64,000 nt of DNA from Gonocerus acuteangulatus (GCA_946811695.1 OX328125.1:51994994-52058993); one strand, 5' to 3'; shown: positions 22,701 through 32,420, counted from the stretch's first letter. Numbers and translations are program-made. The notes: generated by a model not told the origin, from the letters alone.

Positions 22701-25700
22701 CTTTATTTTTTATGATTAAAAAACAAAAACAAAATGGCATCACCCGTTTCGTCGTTATCTGCTGGTGGGAAGAAAAGGAAAATTGATAAAGATTCTTTTT
22801 GATTGATCTGAAAATGTTTTTTTTTTTTTTTTTTTTTTTTTTACATTTCCCTAATAATTATTTTTTTATATCACAGATACGTCTGCGGGTAACAAGGAAA
22901 GCGTAGAGAAATATTTTATTTCCAATTTGACATCTGAGGATGTCTACAAACTGCTGGAAGAAGTATCGGCCGATGAACTTGACTCAGACTCGGACTTCGA
23001 CTACGAAGACGTGAGAACTGAAATTTTTGGGCCAGAAGAAACTGAAGAAAATCCAAACTTTTCACTGATCTCATACCAATATAATTCAGCTGATTCCCAC
23101 AAATTTAAAATAACAATTAAAATAATTATATTTGCAAATGGTGTTCAACGTTAATGTTAAAATAATTGAAAATGTCTAACAAAATAATATTTAAATCAAT
23201 AATTATATATGATTGGTTATTGTTATTTGTTATTCTAATAAAAATTGTCAAAAATTATTGAGTTTTCTTTTAAAATAAATAAACATTAGGTGTAGGTGTA
23301 GCGGGTCTGACTAATGGGTGTCTATTGATACTAGCCAGCAAAGCAGCTGGAATTCCTCGCGTACTGATGTCCCTCCTGAAGGACACTTCCGAAAATGCAA
23401 TTCCGGCTAGTTTTCTTTGTTGCATTACTATTAAACACATCAGACATGATTACAAAAAAATGTATCCATGAAAAATTCAACAAAAAAATTCATCAGTACG
23501 CGGGGTATTCCCAGAAAATGACGTCAGCACCGAGAGTGTTAACCCAGTCCCTTCCTCCATTAACATTACCAAAAACTATTTAAAACTGACATTTATTTGA
23601 AGACCAAATTAAATACATTTATAATTGAACACAGTGAAAAATTTACGTATTGGCACTTCCTGGGGATACAAATTTTTGGAATGGCAATATTTAAAAGCTA
23701 GTTTATTTATTAGAAATAGAGAATTTAGAAAGTTATCCCTTGGTTGTTTTCAATAATAATAATAATAATGTGACCTATACTTTGGTATATAATTTTGTTA
23801 TTTCAAATTATAATGGTAATAAAAAAATTACGCTGGGCCTCTGACCAATTGTCCACCCCCCCCCCCCTCCTAGTGGAGGCCCTGTTGCAGGGGTGGGAAC
23901 TGGTGAACAAAACTGCTTTTCTTTCATTTGACATATCATTTATAACTGTATGTTTAATTTCATAAATATTATAAAGCTTTAAAACCCCAATATTCATTTT
24001 GAAACACCTGTTCAATAAGTTCAAAATTTAGAAATATTTTAGGCCACCTTTGAGAAAAATTTACTCTAAAAAAATATTTCTTGTGAGATTATCAAATAGT
24101 TTTGTATGCCAAGTACCACTTGTAATAAATATTCAAAGCAATTTTTTTAAATTTTATTTTCTGGAAAAATACAAATAAATGTAGAATGTAGGGAATACCA
24201 GTTTGCACAAGCTTTAAAAGTGCCATGTGAGTTTTTGTTGGGATTGCTTCATCAAATGAAATGCTCATTTCAGGTTTTTTCCCTTCTTTTTCAAGAGTCC
24301 AAACGCCTTTCGGTCCTCTATAAAACAAAAACAAACCAGCTTCATAACTTTCAAGTTCAAATTTATAATAGCTCATTAAGATTGTAAACATGACAGTAGT
24401 AAAAGAATAAAATTTCCATTAGAACAATAAAACTAACTTTTGATAAGATTTAATTTACTAATTTATTTATTAGTAAAATAAAAGCAATACAGAAAAGTCC
24501 GACTCGCAGGAACTGCGTCATCATAGCGCGGTTCCATTCTTATCACTTATTTTGGTTTGACCTGTCTAGAAATATTTATGACCGGTGACAAAGGGCCACC
24601 GCACCCTTTTACCTGGACTACTCTATAGCTGGCTTGGCCAGGCCCCTCTACTACAGACATGAAATTTTTATTTCATAACTTAATGTAGTCAAAAATATCA
24701 AAATCTTTCTAATTTTCTTGACTTCTTCCACTATAATACCAATTCTAAAAAGAAATGCAATTTAAAACGAAAAACGACCAATTTAAAAGTGAGCTAAACA
24801 ACTATGAAAACCCGTTCAAAAGAACAAAACAAACACATTTAAAGTTTTAAGCACTTATTTCTCCAATTGACAATTGACTCTCATATTAAAATATATATAT
24901 ATATATATATATATCAAATTAAAGCCACCTATTACAAACAATAGAGATAGCCAAAATATACCTGAAATTTCTATAATACAAATTTTTAAGGGTACATTTT
25001 ATTTTTATTATCTGTTTACCTAGTATTGGTTTGGAATACCTGAAATCTGGAATCCCTGCAGATGTACTGATACCTGCTCCAGTATGGACCACTACGTGAT
25101 TTGAGGACTGTATCCATTTCGACAGAACTTTTACTTTTTCTTCAAGTTTTTCTCTTGTTTCAAATATCTAAAAAAGTAAATGTATAAGTATACTACATAA
25201 AATAAACTAACTGGAATGACATTTTGCTAAGAGTAAATTTAAAAATAGAGATTAAATTGTTTGAATGCTATGTGTAAGTTGAATAAAAATGAAATGACAA
25301 AAATGAATAAAATAAAATAAATACAATTTTTGGGGTTTTAAGTGTTATTTATTCATTTTAATTTTAATATCCATTTATTATTGACAACGGATTTTAGGAT
25401 GGGTTGTTACAGCTCACCAACCTTTTTTAACCAGGATAGGGCTGATGCCTTTTCTTTTTGAAAGAAACGCCACCACCCCTAGTGGAAAGTGTTATGATAT
25501 ATTATTATAATATGTTTATGATATATCATTTTCAATGATAAAATCTCTTTCTGGAATATTTTTCAGCATATTTCTTTACAATTTGTTCATCAGGGAAAAT
25601 ATGATTATCCCCAAAAAACATTTAATAAAATCTTTTTAGATCAGAAAACATATGCTAACTTGGAATTCAACATTAGTTTTTGATTTCATATTTTATATAC

Positions 25701-26293
25701 AAATATTACTTTTGAGAACTAAAAGTTCTATCATATAATAAAATACATATTCATTGCGTCACTCGTTCGTATATTTTTTACATTAATTTACACTAACAGA
25801 GAACATGGTTAATTGAAAATGAAGCTTCCTGAGTATTAATAAGTCATTTTTAAAATATTTTGGCTCTCATAAAAGTAGAATTATTCCTAAAACAAAGATT
25901 TTGAGTTGTTAATAATAAAAACAAAAAAAAAAAAATTATTTCTTCTTTATTTACCTAGAACACGAATTTTTGAATGTAAATATTGTTTAAAACTCCTGGT
26001 TTGATATTTTTATGGAAGAAATCAACGTTAATGATAAATGTAAATCTTATTTTATAAACTTGTCAATGCTACTGAAAATACAAATAGAAACAAATAATAA
26101 AGTTCATACCAATAAATTTATTCATAAAATTAGGGAATAGCAAACAATACTAACCATTTTATTAATAAAAATATTATAAAAATTATACAACATAACATAA
26201 ATGTCAACCTTTATTTGTTTGCCTTACCTCTTTTATACCAAGTTTTCCTTTATTTTCATAAGGAGATAAGCCGTCAGCATACGAGCAAGACAT
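13895..26293 (-). CDS. SIRT6: NAD+-dependent protein deacylase sirtuin-6 (whole gene, seven coding exons)
   Basis: Joining seven exons gives 1047 nt (348 residues plus stop), against 355 residues in human SIRT6. All junctions are GT-AG and keep phase. It starts [19 protein letters not shown], very close to human. Landmarks: GAGIS at 52-56; DFRGP...GVWT at 63-71; QNIDGLH at 113-119; catalytic H133; zinc ligands C141, C144, C166, C176; the SIRT6-specific [21 protein letters not shown] at 213-222. The C-terminal tail is basic (KRK). SIRT6 enzymes are nuclear, remove acetyl and long acyl groups from histone H3 and other targets, and act in DNA repair, telomere and metabolic gene control; this is family knowledge. 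Introns are rich in transposons. SIRT7 is excluded by the DWED block. Confidence 0.95.
14287..14413 (-). CDS. SIRT6: SIRT6 exon 6 (residues 204-246)
   Basis: Acceptor TAATTTAG, donor TAT/GTGAGA. It encodes [20 protein letters not shown], then [20 protein letters not shown] and KY. GTxLQIxPSG and VICNLQPTK form the nucleotide-binding end of the fold and match human LGTSLQIRPSGNLPL and VIVNLQPTK. Confidence 0.94.
14946..15090. repeat. foldback repeat in SIRT6 intron 5
   Basis: GGAAATGAAACAGCC-AACCTTCATT at the left and AATGAAGGTTGGGGCTGTTT at the right are inverted copies about 25 bp long with a 95-bp spacer. It is probably a small MITE or the ends of one. Confidence 0.55.
15136..16159 (+). 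mobile_element. Helentron-like element, subfamily 1, inside SIRT6 intron 5
   Basis: 5' end GTCTGTCACGCAGGAGCTGC with subterminal TAAGCACTTTCCTC; 3' end hairpin ACTTTCCT-TCGG-AGGAAAGT followed by GCTAA. The 5' subterminal motif is the complement of the 3' terminus. Between them lie a unique region, about two tandem units with CCGGAGTAAACCCCCCCTTC, and a (TA)n block (15884-16035) interrupted by TGCA. Full sister copies are at 29393-30664 (-) and 51179-52468 (+). No protein is encoded. Confidence 0.65.
15884..16035. repeat. (TA)n microsatellite with TGCA interruptions
   Basis: It sits at the same internal position in each full subfamily 1 Helentron copy, so it was copied with the element. Confidence 0.9.
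16248..16421 (-). CDS. SIRT6: SIRT6 exon 5 (residues 146-204, zinc module)
   Basis: Acceptor TTTGATCAG, donor CACA/GTAAGTA. It encodes [20 protein letters not shown], then [20 protein letters not shown] and [18 protein letters not shown]166 and C176 complete the zinc site, and C161 is an extra nearby cysteine. DWEDxLPxxDL separates SIRT6 from SIRT7. A Helentron-like element sits 89 bp beyond the donor, and a near-identical partial copy of this exon lies 885 bp away at 17133-17233. Confidence 0.95.
16739..16778. repeat. (TA)n microsatellite
   Basis: TA tract between exon 5 and its partial duplicate. Confidence 0.95.
17043..17233 (-). pseudogene. partial duplicate of SIRT6 exon 5 and its donor side
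   Basis: 17043-17233 repeats 16158-16348 with one substitution and no gaps. It includes 101 bp of exon 5 (17133-17233) and the donor GTAAGTA. The other part of the exon, including the acceptor and C161/C166, is absent. Upstream in gene direction it meets a truncated retroposon and not a splice acceptor, so it should not be spliced in. The substitution alters the last exon dinucleotide (CA to TA). Confidence 0.85.
17237..17365 (-). mobile_element. 5'-truncated retroposon with 15-bp target duplication
   Basis: 129 bp flanked by CCTTCCATTATTATT on both sides (17222-17236, 17366-17380). On the - strand it ends in a (TAAA)n-type tail. Truncation, tail and long TSD are hallmarks of LINE-driven retroposition. 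The target overlaps the edge of the duplicated exon 5 copy. Confidence 0.75.
17606..17710 (-). mobile_element. truncated 5S-derived SINE with TSD
   Basis: On the - strand it reads ATGGGTGACCGGCCACGTTC, then TGTTGGC (5S 3' end), then the shared tail GGGTGGTACCCTGTAGATAG ... GATGCGCCGTTAAAAACG. It is flanked by TGCAGTTT at 17598-17605 and 17711-17718. Confidence 0.75.
17795..18022. mobile_element. hAT-type MITE (CATGGGCGTATATA family)
   Basis: Ends CATGAGCGTATATA and TATATATGCCCATG; 8-bp TSD GTTTCCAG / GTTACCAG with one mismatch. A G-rich block near the left end and a C-rich block near the right end are complementary. Confidence 0.7.
18634..18676 (-). mobile_element. very short retroposon tail with 13-bp TSD
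   Basis: 43 bp ending in a (TAAA)n tail on the - strand, flanked by ATATAGTAGATTA at 18621-18633 and 18677-18689. It is an extreme 5' truncation. Confidence 0.65.
18735..18835 (-). repeat. Helentron-like subfamily 2, 3' fragment
   Basis: Degraded match to the 3' region of the elements at 3862 and 53372 (ACCCGTTTCTTCCCTC, AAAGTGCCGACCAGAAATG), lying next to TA-rich sequence. Confidence 0.5.
19524..19647 (-). CDS. SIRT6: SIRT6 exon 4 (residues 105-146, catalytic)
   Basis: Acceptor TTGTTTCAG, donor AAAAG/GTAATA. It encodes [20 protein letters not shown], then [20 protein letters not shown]. It contains the NAD-binding QNIDGLH, the general-base His (H133 in LHGN), and the first zinc pair C141/C144. 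Residue numbers coincide with human SIRT6. Confidence 0.95.
19714..19790 (+). repeat. Helentron-like 5' end, subfamily 3
   Basis: AAAAAGTCCGTCCCTTAGGA, GCTGCGTAAACTGAGTACAT, then TTCTCAG. Conserved 5' terminus; its subterminal TGAGTACATTTC resembles the complement of the 3' end seen at 28095 (GGAATGTGCTGA). Related to 251-310. Confidence 0.5.
19938..21665. mobile_element. Tc1-like foldback element (two inverted half copies)
   Basis: Terminal sequence CAGTTGGTGTAAAAAGTATT at the left is mirrored at the right by AATACTTTTTACACTAACTG, with TA on both outer sides. Left arm 19938-20620 and right arm 20750-21665 are inverted copies of the 5' half of a Tc1 element, apart from a nested MITE at 20865-21080. 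Frames in the arms give broken transposase N-terminal helix-turn-helix matches ([16 protein letters not shown] Tc1 GRQPRPKP region). No intact transposase and no catalytic DDE region remain. It lies in SIRT6 intron 3. Confidence 0.75.
20865..21080. mobile_element. piggyBac-type MITE inside the Tc1 arm
   Basis: 216 bp including TTAA at both borders. TIRs are CCCTTAATTAGTGGCG and CGCCACTAATTAAGGG. TTAA target use and the C-rich end fit piggyBac. Sequence on either side resumes the Tc1 arm, so the MITE came later. Confidence 0.8.
22475..22592 (-). repeat. family C SINE fragment within piggyBac
   Basis: Contains CTAGCCAGGATAGGGCTAAT, CCTTTTCTTTTTTCTAAAGA and AAAGCC as in the copies at 3637 and 25345. 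The tRNA-like head is missing. Confidence 0.6.
22734..23154 (+). pseudogene. piggyBac transposase N-terminal remnant
   Basis: A short frame starts at 22734 ([20 protein letters not shown], then SF and stop at 22802). After a poly-T interruption and an acceptor-like ATATCACAG, a second frame runs from 22877 to 23154: [20 protein letters not shown], then [24 protein letters not shown]. An acidic, Ser/Asp-rich N-terminus is typical of piggyBac-type transposases. The DDD catalytic core and C-terminal cysteine-rich domain are absent. Assignment rests mainly on the TTAA-bounded TIRs around it. Confidence 0.55.
24199..24317 (-). CDS. SIRT6: SIRT6 exon 3 (residues 65-105)
   Basis: Acceptor TTTATAG, donor ACTG/GTATTC. 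It encodes [20 protein letters not shown], then [20 protein letters not shown]. RGPxGVWT and PTxTHMAL are SIRT6 signatures. It ends one base into the glycine codon completed by exon 4. Confidence 0.94.
24490..24914 (+). repeat. Helentron-like subfamily 2 fragments in SIRT6 intron 2
   Basis: 5' end at 24495 (AAAAGTCCGACTCGCAGGAA, CTGC, then TAGCGCGGTTCC), an internal piece at 24806-24880 (TTTTAAGCACTTATTTCTCC), and a TA tract at 24890-24914. The 3' hairpin end is missing. Confidence 0.55.
25040..25167 (-). CDS. SIRT6: SIRT6 exon 2 (residues 23-65)
   Basis: Acceptor TTTTTTAG, donor AG/GTATTC. It encodes [20 protein letters not shown], then a segment containing [18 protein letters not shown]. 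The GAGIS loop binds NAD+ in the sirtuin Rossmann fold. The final Arg codon is split with exon 3. Confidence 0.95.
25345..25490 (-). repeat. tRNA-type SINE family C fragment in SIRT6 intron 1/2 region
   Basis: Family C body (ACCAGGATAGGGCTGATGCC, CCACCACCCCTAGTGG on the + strand) lying just upstream of exon 2 in gene direction. The head is cut off at the B-box side. Confidence 0.6.
26228..26293 (-). CDS. SIRT6: SIRT6 exon 1 (residues 1-22)
   Basis: ATG at 26293-26291, ends at GAG before the donor GTAAGG. It encodes [20 protein letters not shown] plus KE, matching the human N-terminus [20 protein letters not shown]. This N-terminal motif fixes the start codon. The ATG context is AGTATGT. Confidence 0.93.
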
Positions 26294-28094
26294 ACTGAAG
26301 TTATATGCTATTCCCAAAAGAAGATAATATCATATATAATATTTTATTTGCTGGTATTTTTATCAAATTAGTCTTAAAACCTCTCCCCTTGTTACCGCAT
26401 AGGTTATAGTGCAGGCTTCTGACAGATGCAGGCCCCTCAATAAACAGAGAAATGCACTTTGCCTATCCCATTGATGCTACGTGAAACATTTTATCTATTC
26501 AAAGAGGTCTACGTCCTAGCAAATTCAATGGCAGCTTTTAAGCAAAATCTTAGATAAAGATAATAGAAAATAAACGTTATTTTTATAAAGATACTTTAAT
26601 GAAATATTAATAAAAGTTATTTTATTGTATTCAAATTAATTGTTAGGAAAAATAACAATAATTAAAAATCATAAATAATAGAGATGGAAAAGTCCCTGCA
26701 CTAAACTAATTCTAAGAAAAGTATTGCAGTGGTGTTTGGACATCGATTTATCTTGAGTAGTCCGATTTCCTTGTGACTAATTGTATGGAGGCTCTCTTGC
26801 TTATTCGTGAATTAATCTATAAAAGAGGAAAAGAAAAATTGCCCAACTTTTTACAAGAAATTATATTGCAATATAGAACACAAAATCCGCACAGAAAACA
26901 GAAAAGAAAAATTACTCAACTTTTTGGCTAACTGCCACTGCTACCAATTCCCCGGATGTATTCCAAAGAGATTAAAAAACCATGTATTATTATAAATCAT
27001 CTCCAAGGGGGGGGGGACGCTTAAAAATATAGATTTAACGTTTTTTATTTATTTATTTATTTTTTAAATTATTATAATGGCGTGTCAACCCTTAAGGTCA
27101 CTAACGCCATTCCTGTGGGTGGTGATTTTCATTAATGGAAAAAACGGTTGCACTCCCAGGAAGAAGGCATTCATCATTAGTAAAAACTGATGGCTCTCTA
27201 TGAAATTTACCTAGCAGTATTTTAATAAACCTATTTCTTTTTGAGAAAGATTCATGTAGAGTAAATATAACGAGGCACATGCTGGAAAAACATAATTGGA
27301 AGCAGACTTGCATTGATCTCTAGAGAATAGGGGAGTAACTGATAAGTTGAATAAAGGACAAATATGTTACCAAGAGAATAATAAGGCTCCCAGAAGTTCA
27401 ATTTAACAGAAACATTTGTATTTCATGTGAGAAAGGATTGTCAATATACAGACAAGAAAATGCAGGAATTGCATCTCTAAATTGCTTACAGAGATTTAAA
27501 ACCCCCTCTATCGTACCAAGACTGAGACAGGGTCATTTATGTGATGAATTGGATAATCAGGTGAAGGTCATCAAAGAAATAATGAGCATTTACAAGAATA
27601 TTTCCAAGAAGTATGGAAGAAAATATGTACGACCAACGGATCGTCAAGTCATCATGAATAAAGGTGGGCTTACTTAATGATATTGTAAGGCTCGAATGCT
27701 GATGGTTTTTCAGTGACACCAAATGAGTACTTGGGATAAGGAGAAGTGTTTTGTAAGAAGAGAGAACTTTTAGAACAACTCGACGTATTGCATATAGGCT
27801 TCAATCGAGTTCTTCCTATCTCTATAAAGTAGGTAAAAGGCTTGGGGCTTTTGGAATCCTTCATAATTTCGTAATTCAAAGAGTGTGCCCTTTGAGAGAG
27901 AAAGATAATTTACTTGAACTTTTTGATTAAGTCCAATATGATTAAGTTGCTAGAGTGAAAGAGATTGCCTTTTTTGTTGTGTAAGACTTTTGGTTTAATT
28001 GAAAAATAAGTTTTGAGTAGTACCTAGTCAATTAGAAAGTCATATTAGTTGAATTAGCCGTGTAGTTTTAGTTCAATTATTTATTGTTATTATT
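26294..28094. other. upstream region of SIRT6, no gene recognised
   Basis: Should hold the SIRT6 promoter and 5' UTR, but I see no clear TATA, initiator or CpG-rich block. A SINE-tail-like piece (reverse of CGTTAGTGACC...GCGCCAT type) lies at 27076-27125. An open frame at 27438-27677 (+) looks lysine-rich and unspecific and is not supported. Confidence 0.4.
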
Positions 28095-28260
28095 TCAGCA
28101 CATTCCGAAGGAATGTAGCTATTGAGTTTGCACTCATGGAAGAATGTTTAAAAAACGTCATCAAAACTTCATCGATCCCCAAAAAACCAAAAAACTAACG
28201 GTAAAAAAAAAACCAAGTTCCATCCCCTCCCCAAAGCTGATAGCCTATGAAAGATATGAT
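28095..28260 (-). repeat. Helentron-like 3' end, subfamily 3
   Basis: On the - strand the 3' terminus reads ACATTCC-TTC-GGAATGTGCTGA, preceded by AACTCAATAGCT and CATGAGTGC as in subfamily 1. The hairpin stem differs from subfamily 1 at paired positions, so pairing is kept. The terminal CTGA fits CTRR. Confidence 0.55.
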
Positions 28261-28317
28261 ATCATGGTATTGGGCCTAGTTTTAGACCCTTACTATCTTG
28301 TCAAAAACCTAATAATA

Positions 28318-28560
28318 GAATGGGCGTATATTGAAAATAATTTCGGGTGGAGCTGGAAGAATTTGGGGGGGGGGGCTGAGAACATTTGGGTGGTATGGAA
28401 TAGTAACAATCTAGAACTTGGAATAGTTAGCCAATTACACCCCATAAAAACTATTTTTTCTGTGATCTTATTTAATTTGTTTTTAAGGTTTTTATGAAAC
28501 ATTTTGGATTTTTTTTGGGGTGGCTGCAGCTCCTTCTGACCCCCCCCCCCCCCTAAACAA
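28318..28560. mobile_element. hAT-type MITE copy
   Basis: Begins AATGGGCGTATATTGAAAAT and ends in a C-run after GGCTGCAGCTCC. The interior matches the copy at 61663. The right TIR is truncated or diverged. Confidence 0.6.
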
Positions 28561-29214
28561 GGATGGAACACGAAAAAGGAAGCCTTAGAGTTATTAAATA
28601 TCAATATTTAAATTTAACATTTTAATTAAACATTTTACTCTCCTGTAAACTTGGAATTTATTGCTCTACTCTTTTGTAACGTAATGTTTATTTCCATTGA
28701 ATATAGTAATAAGAATATTTCTTTCTATGATTGCAATACAATTATGAATTCTGAACACGTTCCTTGCAAGCATTATGGCGGTTTTTTAATAATCTGTTTA
28801 AGACAATTTGTACACAGTAAATGAAGGAATTTATTTCCGAATTTATAGGTTTCCCCTACTATGGATGTCACATACATGACATCATGCCCCATTGAGATTC
28901 ATCAGCCTGGTTGGCACAGAAAGCATAATCCTACAGTACACTTTACGCCTTACACATATTTATTTTCTTACAGGCCGCCTTCAACTACAGTGCCAAATGT
29001 ACTCCTGAGTCACTCGACCTGGCTACGAATCTATTCTGAGTATTTGGGTGAAATTATTGTACGGTTTGTATTACTTCATCTATTTGAAAATGCAGACAGG
29101 AAAACGTCCATTGAAGAAACATGCTTATTGCCTTGGAGAATTACCGTATAACAGGGTCAGATTAGTACAGTGGGGTAAAATTGGTTCAAACCTATACTGC
29201 TTTTATATGCTTTT

Positions 29215-29246
29215 TAGCGCGGTTCCTCCCTCCATAGTCTCTACTG
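29215..29246 (-). repeat. Helentron-like subfamily 2 3' terminus fragment
   Basis: TTAGCGCGGTTCCTCCCTCC on the + strand equals the reverse of the subfamily 2 hairpin end. Confidence 0.45.
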
Positions 29247-29392
29247 GTCAGCGTGCCATCTCATGGCTGAAAAGCCAAGGGTGGGCGTTGGCTAGTAAGC
29301 AAATAAGATATGTATTTATTTTATTTCTTTACATACTTTGTTTTTAGGATATTGCCCTATACATAGGGGTGTGTGCTTACTATTTATCAATA

Positions 29393-29524
29393 TTAGCACT
29401 TTCCTCCGAAGGAAAGTAGCTATTGAGGTTGGACTCATGACGGAATTTTTGAAAAATTTCTTCAAATCTTTATCGATCCTACCTAGTAGACACCGAAAAA
29501 GACCCCCGTTAAAATTTATATATA

Positions 29525-29614
<90 letters not shown>

Positions 29615-30664
29615 TGTTAACACGATAGCGGCCAGAGTTTTTGTTTTTTCGTCACGAAACTTGGTATATAGCATTCAATTAGCAAACGATTGAACGAGTT
29701 CGTTAACCACCAAAGTCGGTCCACCGGAAGGGGGGGTTTACCCCGAACCCAAAACACTAATTTGACTATGTCAGCCGTAATATTTGTTATATTTCAACGA
29801 AACTTGGTATTCGTAGTGGTAATATAGAGAGAAAAGTGAGATATAAAAATGAACTAAATCGGTTCATTAGAAGGGGGGGTTTACTCCGGACCCACAATAC
29901 CAATTCGCCACTACCAGCCGTGAGTTTTGGTATATTTCGACAAAACTCGGTATTCTTAGTGGTAATCCACAGGTAAATATGTGTTGTAAAACTAAACTAA
30001 ATCGGTTCATTAGGAGGGGGGGGGGGTTTACTCCGGACCCACAATACCAATTCGCCACTACCAGCCGTGATTTTTGGTATATTTCGACGAAACTCGGTAT
30101 TCGTAGTGGTAATCTACAGGTAAATATGTGTTGTAAAAATAAACTAAATCGGTTCATTAAAAGGGGGGGTTTACTCCGGACCCAAATTCCTAATATACTC
30201 ATACCGGTCGTAATTTCTGCTGTATTGTAACGAAACGCGGTATACGTCGTGGGTAACTCATGAGAAAGAAGTGTTGTAAAAATGAGCTGAATCGGTCAAT
30301 CGGGAAGCGGGGGTTTAATTTGTAATATATTTCAATAGAAAAGCCCGTCAGACGTAGGTTCACAAAGCCGCCGCAAGGAGCGCTTTCTACCACTAGAGTG
30401 ACTGTATCCTGTTCCTGCGTTAGATCAAAATACGATAATATGAGCTTTTTTGTATTTATTACGTAGTGTAATAGGTACCATGTGTAAACATAACTCTGGA
30501 AGCAAATTAATAATTGATCAGTTACTCATTACAAATTTAAAAGAGAACTATTCATGTTTTTATTTTATTTATGTAGGATATTTTAAGCAAATTGTTCTGG
30601 AAGCAGTCTAAACTACCCAAATTCTGAGGAAAGTGCTTAGTTATGCAGCTCCTGCGTGACGGAC
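29393..30664 (-). mobile_element. Helentron-like element, subfamily 1, full length
   Basis: Inverted copy of the elements at 15136 and 51179. 3' end (TTAGCACTTTCCTCCGAAGG on + strand) at 29393; 5' end GTCCGTCACGCAGGAGCTGC at 30664 on the - strand. About four tandem units of roughly 145 bp (marker GTTTACTCCGGACCC at 29878, 30027, 30168) and a (TA)n at 29519-29611 with TGCA interruption. Its unit count exceeds that of the 15-kb copy. Confidence 0.7.
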
Positions 30665-32328
30665 TTTGATACAATCATTAACAGATTAATGCAAATTAAC
30701 ACCTTACAGAAATTAGAAGAAGAATAAAATCATTAAATATCTTCAGAAAGCATAATCGATCATAAAGATTAATTAAAACACAATACTAAAAGTATTATAC
30801 TAATAACATGTGCCATAGTTAATGGCCGTTATATATTACATTTTCAGGATTCCAGGAGCAAATTTCCTAAGGTTTAGGGACGCTATAGTAAAATAGTACT
30901 TGAGTCTTTGGGGTTTATGGATATTGTAGTATTCCTGTAATTTATTTTTATAATTATTTGTATTAATTGTTCTAATTTGGGCTATTAATCTATAAAATGA
31001 AAATGGGAGGTTCATGTATAGGTAAGCAGGGGTGTGGGGGGGAAGGGACAAAAGGATAACAAAGTGATGCTATTTCTAGCTTGTTCCAACAAAAAGCTTT
31101 GATAATTGTCCATTAATACATCTCAAGAAAAACAAGGCATTTGAAAAGCGAAAGAGGCTTTTATTTTGTTTACGCTACCCCTTTCTTAAGAACTAGCAAA
31201 TTGAGGAAAGGAGTGTGTTATTTTCGCTTCCGATGACACTGTCGCTTTCTGCTAAAGAACGATTTTAGAGATAAAAATCTTGCCTTTTTAGACAAATAAT
31301 TCCTTTAATCTATTTATAAATTCTAGCAAAACTAGCAATGGAGTAGGATATTAAGAGTTTCTGTCATTTCAAATCATACAATGTACAAACGTTAATTAAA
31401 AGTGCACTAAGAAGATACAGTTCCTGCGTGTCAGACTTTTATTGTATAACTCAAGAAATGTTGTCCCACAAATTTTTACATTAATCCTCATTAGTTTCAT
31501 CTTTATTTCTAGTTTAGATGCTGGTGAGCTATGTGCTATTTTTTGTCATTTTTATCCACCAGTTCGACGTGTGAAAGCCTGGAGATTAATCTAATATTTC
31601 TCAAGATGCTAATTTATTCTGTTTGTTACATCACAGGACTGGTCGATGGGAAGTTTTTCACGACTTGTTCTTCCCACAATGCTTATCAGATAACACATGA
31701 CAATGGAAAATATTTTCTGGTTTTGGGTAATTGTTTTTCGGCGCATCTAAGCTGGAAACGAACTAAGTCCTTTTATGGGTGACGTGCAGGCCGCATGTTT
31801 CTGGCGGCCCCTGAAGTGGAGAGAATGAGGCCACAAAACACGTAAGGCAGTTTTGTTAAAATAAACTGATGTAAACAGAAAATCTTGTGCTGCTTTTTTA
31901 ATGACTTATATAATATCAGATTATTTTTTGAATGATTTCATAGCATAGTACCAACAAGTATATTATATTCATCAAAATTATTATTTTTTTTTTCCATTGA
32001 AGTTTAGCTTGTACTTAACTCTTTCAGTAAACTCCTTGATTTCTATGTTACTTTGTCTCTAACACAGCGATCTACAATCAAGTAGTCCAATTCTCAAAAT
32101 CATACCCGCACAAATACATAATTTGGGGATATATTAAAGCAAGGCAAGCCACATCTTGGAAAACTCGTAATGTATTGCGGGCCTGGTATTGCTCAGGCGT
32201 CTTGACTCAAATTAGTTACCCAATATTCAATAATTTTATACATCATCAATTTAAATCAGTGTTCACTAATTTAATATAATAAATATTATAACTTTTTTTA
32301 TACAGTAAATGTAACTAGTTACAAATTA

Positions 32329-32333
<5 letters not shown>
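30665..32333. other. intergenic, mostly unrecognised
   Basis: AT-rich. Contains one inverted Helentron-like 5' end near 31412-31438 (reverse of AAAAGTCTGACACGCAGGAA) and no supportable exon. The frame at 31531-31782 shows no known motif. Confidence 0.45.
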
Positions 32334-32390
<57 letters not shown>

Positions 32391-32420
32391 GGCGCATCTA
32401 CATCTTGGCCATTAGCGCCG
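32334..32420 (-). repeat. SINE tail with unusually long poly(A)
   Basis: On the - strand GGCGCTAATGGCCAAGATGT, AGATGCGCCGT is followed by about 54 A (32335-32388 as T). Only the shared SINE tail is present, so it is 5'-truncated. The unbroken A-run suggests a recent insertion. Confidence 0.75.

Larger units (their letters stand above)
21990..23542 (+). mobile_element. piggyBac element relic
   Basis: Bordered by TTAA (21990-21993, 23539-23542), with perfect 14-bp TIRs CACTCTCGGTGCTG / CAGCACCGAGAGTG. Subterminal hairpins include GTCCTTTGGGAAGGAC, GTCCTTTCGGAAGGAC and the CGCGTACTGATG / CATCAGTACGCG pair. The interior keeps only the N-terminal part of a transposase-like frame, and a family C SINE and a T-run are nested inside. 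It is non-autonomous now. Confidence 0.85.

Noticed and set aside
24092..24391. Stand-alone 99-residue protein
   Set aside because: It is SIRT6 exon 3 with intron sequence on both sides.
13895..26293. SIRT7 assignment
   Set aside because: [19 protein letters not shown] and the N-terminus [12 protein letters not shown] are SIRT6-specific.
27438..27677. 79-residue plus-strand frame as a gene
   Set aside because: Lysine-rich, no recognisable domain, no convincing splice context.
28861..29347. Overlapping plus-strand frames including KLLYGLYYFIYLKMQTGKRP
   Set aside because: The second half looks protein-like, but frames conflict, a stop lies upstream and it runs into a Helentron fragment; no family could be named.
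31531..31782. 83-residue plus-strand frame
   Set aside because: No motif or homology recognised.
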